Source of the DNA: M2408 sp044348665
Lineage (GTDB): Bacteria; Bacteroidota; Bacteroidia; Flavobacteriales_D; Crocinitomicaceae
Direction of reading: 5' to 3'
Assembly (NCBI GenBank): GCA_044348665.1
Contig: JBIKSI010000154.1
Coordinates: forward strand, 1-7,093
Length of the DNA: 7,093 nt
In this document: piece after piece, positions 4,999 to 7,093 of the stretch
Position numbering within the stretch: position 1 is the stretch's first letter
Layout of the letters: each line of letters begins with the position of its first letter
Translations under genes and position numbers: made by a program
Notes under the pieces: generated by a model
What the model was told of the DNA's origin: nothing
What the model saw: only the letters and a program-made list of their open reading frames with translations
The model's database searches: none

Positions 4999-5934
4999 AT
5001 GAACTTACAACAGTTAGAATACATTATTGCCCTAGACAATTACAAAAGTTTTAGCAAAGCTGCAGAAGCCTGCTTTATTACTCAAGCTACATTGAGTACA
5101 ATGGTTAAGCGTTTAGAAGAAGAATTGGATGTGGTTCTTTTTGATAGAAAAACAAATCCAATTATTACTACAGATTGTGGCAAAGAAATCATAGAGGAAG
5201 CAAAAAAAGTGGTTTTTCATAAAAATTATCTCGTAGAATTGGCTCATCAAGTCAAAGGAAAAATTGAAGGTGAAATCAAAATTGGCATCATTCCAACCAT
5301 AGCAAGCAATTTGTTGCATAGAATTCTGCCCGTCATTTTTCATAAATATCCAAACCTAAGAATTCGAATTGAAGAAACCACAACCCAAAATGTATTGGAT
5401 AAATTAAAAAAGATGGAAATTGATGTCGGAATTGTTTCCACTCCATTAAATCATTCAGAAATTGAAGAAGAGATTCTCTACTACGAAAAATTACTGGTTT
5501 ACGGAGATAATCAAAAAAATAGAAATTACCGAACTCCCAAAGAAATTGACGTAGAAAAATTGTGGTTATTACAACAAGGAAATTGTATTACCGACCAAAT
5601 TATAGATCTATGCTCATTGAACAACAAAATGGTATATGAAAATTTGAAATTTCAACCCAATTCATTTGAGACTTTGCTCAATTTGGTTGATGAATTTAAT
5701 GGACTAACGCTCATACCAGAGCTTTACTATTTGGATTTGCCATTAGCAAAAAAAGAAAAAGTGAGTGATTTTAAATCGCCATTTCCTGTTAGAGAAATTA
5801 GTTTGGTGTATCACCGTCCTTTTGCAAAGCTTCGTTTGATAAATGCTTTAAGTATAGAAATAAGAAATATTATTCTTCCATTTTTACAAACAAGCAAATT
5901 AAAAAATAAAGATATGCAGATTGCGAAAATATAA
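4999..5934 (+). CDS. oxyR: LysR-family peroxide sensor, OxyR type
   Basis: The product is a cytosolic DNA-binding activator of 311 residues. The start at 4999 (MNLQQLEYI) is the normal N-terminus of the family. An in-frame ATG at 4951 would add 16 unusual residues and lies upstream of the -7 box. Residues 1-60 form the winged helix-turn-helix (SKAAEACFITQATLSTMVKR within it), followed by a linker helix and the two-lobe sensor domain from about residue 90. Cysteines C196 and C205 in GNCITDQIIDLC have the 9-residue spacing of the redox switch C199/C208 of E. coli OxyR (GHCLRDQ...C), which is the main reason for the OxyR call. The gene is divergent from the peroxiredoxin, its likely target. Its stop codon touches the inverted repeat that closes block C. 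Confidence 0.92.
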   Translation: MNLQQLEYIIALDNYKSFSKAAEACFITQATLSTMVKRLEEELDVVLFDRKTNPIITTDCGKEIIEEAKKVVFHKNYLVELAHQVKGKIEGEIKIGIIPTIASNLLHRILPVIFHKYPNLRIRIEETTTQNVLDKLKKMEIDVGIVSTPLNHSEIEEEILYYEKLLVYGDNQKNRNYRTPKEIDVEKLWLLQQGNCITDQIIDLCSLNNKMVYENLKFQPNSFETLLNLVDEFNGLTLIPELYYLDLPLAKKEKVSDFKSPFPVREISLVYHRPFAKLRLINALSIEIRNIILPFLQTSKLKNKDMQIAKI

Positions 5935-5940
5935 TTACTA

Positions 5941-6072
5941 CGCCCAACATCGTCTCAAGCGCTACCGCCACAGCATTTCATAGGAAAATTTGGTGCTTAA
6001 CAGGAAAATTAGTAGTTTTGAATAAACTGAATCGAGAGGCGGCGATCGCCTAGGCGCCAAAACGTTGGCTGC
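5941..6072 (+). other. attC-like palindromic recombination site C
   Basis: The site starts with GCCCAAC (5942-5948), an exact RYYYAAC, and ends CCAAAAC-GTTGGCT (6057-6070). The stem pairs GCGCTACCGCC (5959-5969) with GGCGG...TAGGCGC (6038-6057). The right arm is interrupted by eight bases, CGATCGCC (6043-6050), which form part of the palindrome GGCGATCGCC. The loop holds AGGAAAATT twice (5982-5990 and 6002-6010). With the five bases before it, the start reads as the reverse complement of 4095-4109 at 14 of 15 positions. That ties it to the start of block C. Confidence 0.55.
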
Positions 6073-6102
6073 AAGGCTAGGTGCGACCGATAACTTAAGA
6101 CA

Positions 6103-6663
6103 ATGAACTATAACTTTTTCGCCGACAAGGCAGACAAATTGGAAATTCTTGAATTCATTTTCAAGAGCACTGACTTACAGGTTTACGACTTAGGCTCACA
6201 ATACGGACAAGAGATTTGCCAATATAAAACAAGTGACGAAATATCCTCGAAGTTTGACCTTGAAATAGACGAATTCGGAACGACATTTCAACTCTGGACA
6301 CCAAGACATAAAGGCAAACCGATTTTCAGAAAAGTTGACCTTGACCCAAAACGTTGCAATGGACATACGTTTCGTTATGCGACAGAAGGTTGGGGACTTA
6401 TTCAATTATATTTCGGAGGACTTAAAAATAATGAACTAAACCAATCTCACATTGGACACTTTAATGAAAAAAGTGCTTTAAAATGGGAAGAAACAAATAA
6501 AGTTAACGGACTTGTTAGTTCTTGGGACTGGACAGAAATTCAAGCGACATCAAGGAAATTAAAATATCAAATTCACAATAAATTGGTGGCAAGAAAAATT
6601 GGAAGTTTTGGAGTTTTTTCAGGAGCAAACAAACTTGAAAAACAAGGAATAAGACTAATATGA
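6103..6663 (+). CDS. unrecognised soluble protein (block D)
   Basis: This gene encodes 186 residues with no signal peptide and no membrane segment. The composition is mixed charged and aromatic, with five tryptophans, including WDW at 141-143. There is an acidic N-terminal half and a basic C-terminal third (from about residue 150, rich in K and R). I recognise no family and offer no function. The ATG lies 39 bases after the GTT core of site C without a clear Shine-Dalgarno or TAnnTTTG promoter. Expression may therefore depend on neighbours. The gene ends 28 bases before attC-like site D, so it fills the block. Coding is supported by the long uninterrupted frame and by placement matching the other blocks. 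Confidence 0.65.
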   Translation: MNYNFFADKADKLEILEFIFKSTDLQVYDLGSQYGQEICQYKTSDEISSKFDLEIDEFGTTFQLWTPRHKGKPIFRKVDLDPKRCNGHTFRYATEGWGLIQLYFGGLKNNELNQSHIGHFNEKSALKWEETNKVNGLVSSWDWTEIQATSRKLKYQIHNKLVARKIGSFGVFSGANKLEKQGIRLI

Positions 6664-6690
6664 AACAACAACGGACAGAAAGCCCAGCTG

Positions 6691-6804
6691 GTTACATCAC
6701 CTAAGCGGCACCACCCCAACAGATTCTAAAAAGTGAAGTGAATATAAAGAAATATGTGCTATTGCCGTGAATAGGTGGCGAGGCCTAGCACCAAAACGTT
6801 ATAT
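6691..6804 (+). other. attC-like palindromic recombination site D, left core degenerate
   Basis: CTAAGCGGCACCACC (6701-6715) pairs with GGTGGCGAGGCCTAG (6774-6788) at 11 of 15 positions. The right end CACCAAAACGTTATAT (6789-6804) matches the right ends of the other sites. The left core reads GGTTAC (6690-6695) rather than YYYAAC and does not complement the block D start GTTGGCTGC. Block D may therefore have been rearranged. GTTATATAAC (6798-6807) is itself a 10-bp palindrome. Confidence 0.4.
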
Positions 6805-6865
6805 AACATTTTACACGATGACCAAAATGAGGTAAACAGAAATAAGAAAACTTTTAATATAACAA

Positions 6866-7039
6866 ATGAAAATGTATAAAAGCGAACAAATTATTGATCA
6901 ACTTGAAAAAAGAAAAGGAGGTTATTTTTTTCTAAAAGTGGATGCAGAAATAGTTGAAAAATTCGAAAAAAAACGAAATACAAACCTCAGTTCGATTAAT
7001 AAAGTGCCAATTGTAAAGATAAATCTACATCATATTTGA
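6866..7039 (+). CDS. short protein resembling the N-terminus of DUF1905-type proteins (block E), probably truncated
   Basis: A frame of 57 codons begins MKMYKSEQII and continues with KGGYFFLKVDAEIVEKFEKKR, then ends in TGA after about 20 less typical residues. The GGYFFLKV...IVEKFEKKR part recalls the first strands of DUF1905/YdeI-like proteins, which are usually longer. This suggests a truncated or frameshifted copy. After the stop another frame (from 7003) stays open to the window end, including GKKLYAIRPEIRF, so a shift near 7000-7030 is possible. ATG at 6872 is an alternative start. The gene starts about 70 bases after the core of site D. The family call rests on memory of a short motif. 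Confidence 0.45.
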   Translation: MKMYKSEQIIDQLEKRKGGYFFLKVDAEIVEKFEKKRNTNLSSINKVPIVKINLHHI

Positions 7040-7093
7040 TAGCTGGTTTTTTAGGAAAAAAGCTATACGCAATTAGGCCTGAAATAAGATTTG

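Larger units (their letters stand above)
95..6804 (+). mobile_element. putative integron-type gene cassette array without integrase
   Basis: Five palindromic attC-like sites separate four complete blocks and one partial block. If crossover falls between G and TT of each GTT, the blocks are A 168-1505, B 1506-4095, C 4096-6064, D 6065-6798, and E from 6799 onward. In A, B and C the first bases of the block are the reverse complement of its last bases, and each block has its own sequence. That is the expected signature of cassettes that were once circular. Genes oxyR and those of A, D and E point toward their following site, as in integrons. Against the call: no IntI or attI is seen, most cores deviate from the consensus, and block D fits poorly. 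A lineage-specific interspersed palindromic repeat is the main alternative. Confidence 0.5.

Noticed and set aside
1382..6804. CRISPR array
   Set aside because: The repeated sites are long palindromes 700-2600 bases apart with genes between them, not short identical repeats with regular spacers.

Overview
The window looks like accessory DNA from a member of the Bacteroidota, probably a flavobacterium or a relative. The genes are AT-rich, and the two clear promoters carry the TAnnTTTG -7 box typical of that phylum. The recognisable proteins (Prx6-class peroxiredoxin, OxyR-type regulator, IS91-type transposase) fit that view. No rRNA, tRNA, CRISPR array or housekeeping operon was seen.

The layout is modular. 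GC-richer palindromic sites of about 80-130 bp recur at 95-173, 1382-1512, 3968-4101, 5941-6072 and 6691-6804. Each ends in a motif close to C-AAA-CGTT, and most begin in AAC. The blocks between them behave like integron gene cassettes: the first bases of a block are the reverse complement of its last bases, and that sequence differs from block to block. Block A runs from GTTAGCGGG to CCCGCTAAC, block B from GTTCAGCG to CGCTTGAAC, and block C from GTTGGGCGTA to TACGCCCAAC. This is expected if each block once existed as a circle with one attC site. No integron integrase or attI is visible, so it would be an integrase-less array or a remote part of one. Only the block C boundaries match the strict GTTRRRY/RYYYAAC consensus, so the sites are called attC-like.

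Block A holds a six-helix membrane protein gene directly followed by a secreted beta-barrel-like protein gene. Its end site carries a strong intrinsic terminator at its tip. Block B holds, on the minus strand, a tyrosine recombinase overlapping an IS91-type HUH/Y2 transposase. Block C is a self-contained peroxide-response module: a minus-strand peroxiredoxin with its own terminator, and a divergent oxyR. Both have recognisable promoters, and a perfect dyad lies between them. Block D has one unrecognised soluble protein. Block E, cut by the window end, starts with a short gene resembling the start of DUF1905-type proteins.

The best-supported functional unit is the prx-oxyR pair. The plus-strand genes in A, C, D and E all point the same way relative to the palindromic sites, as in integron arrays.
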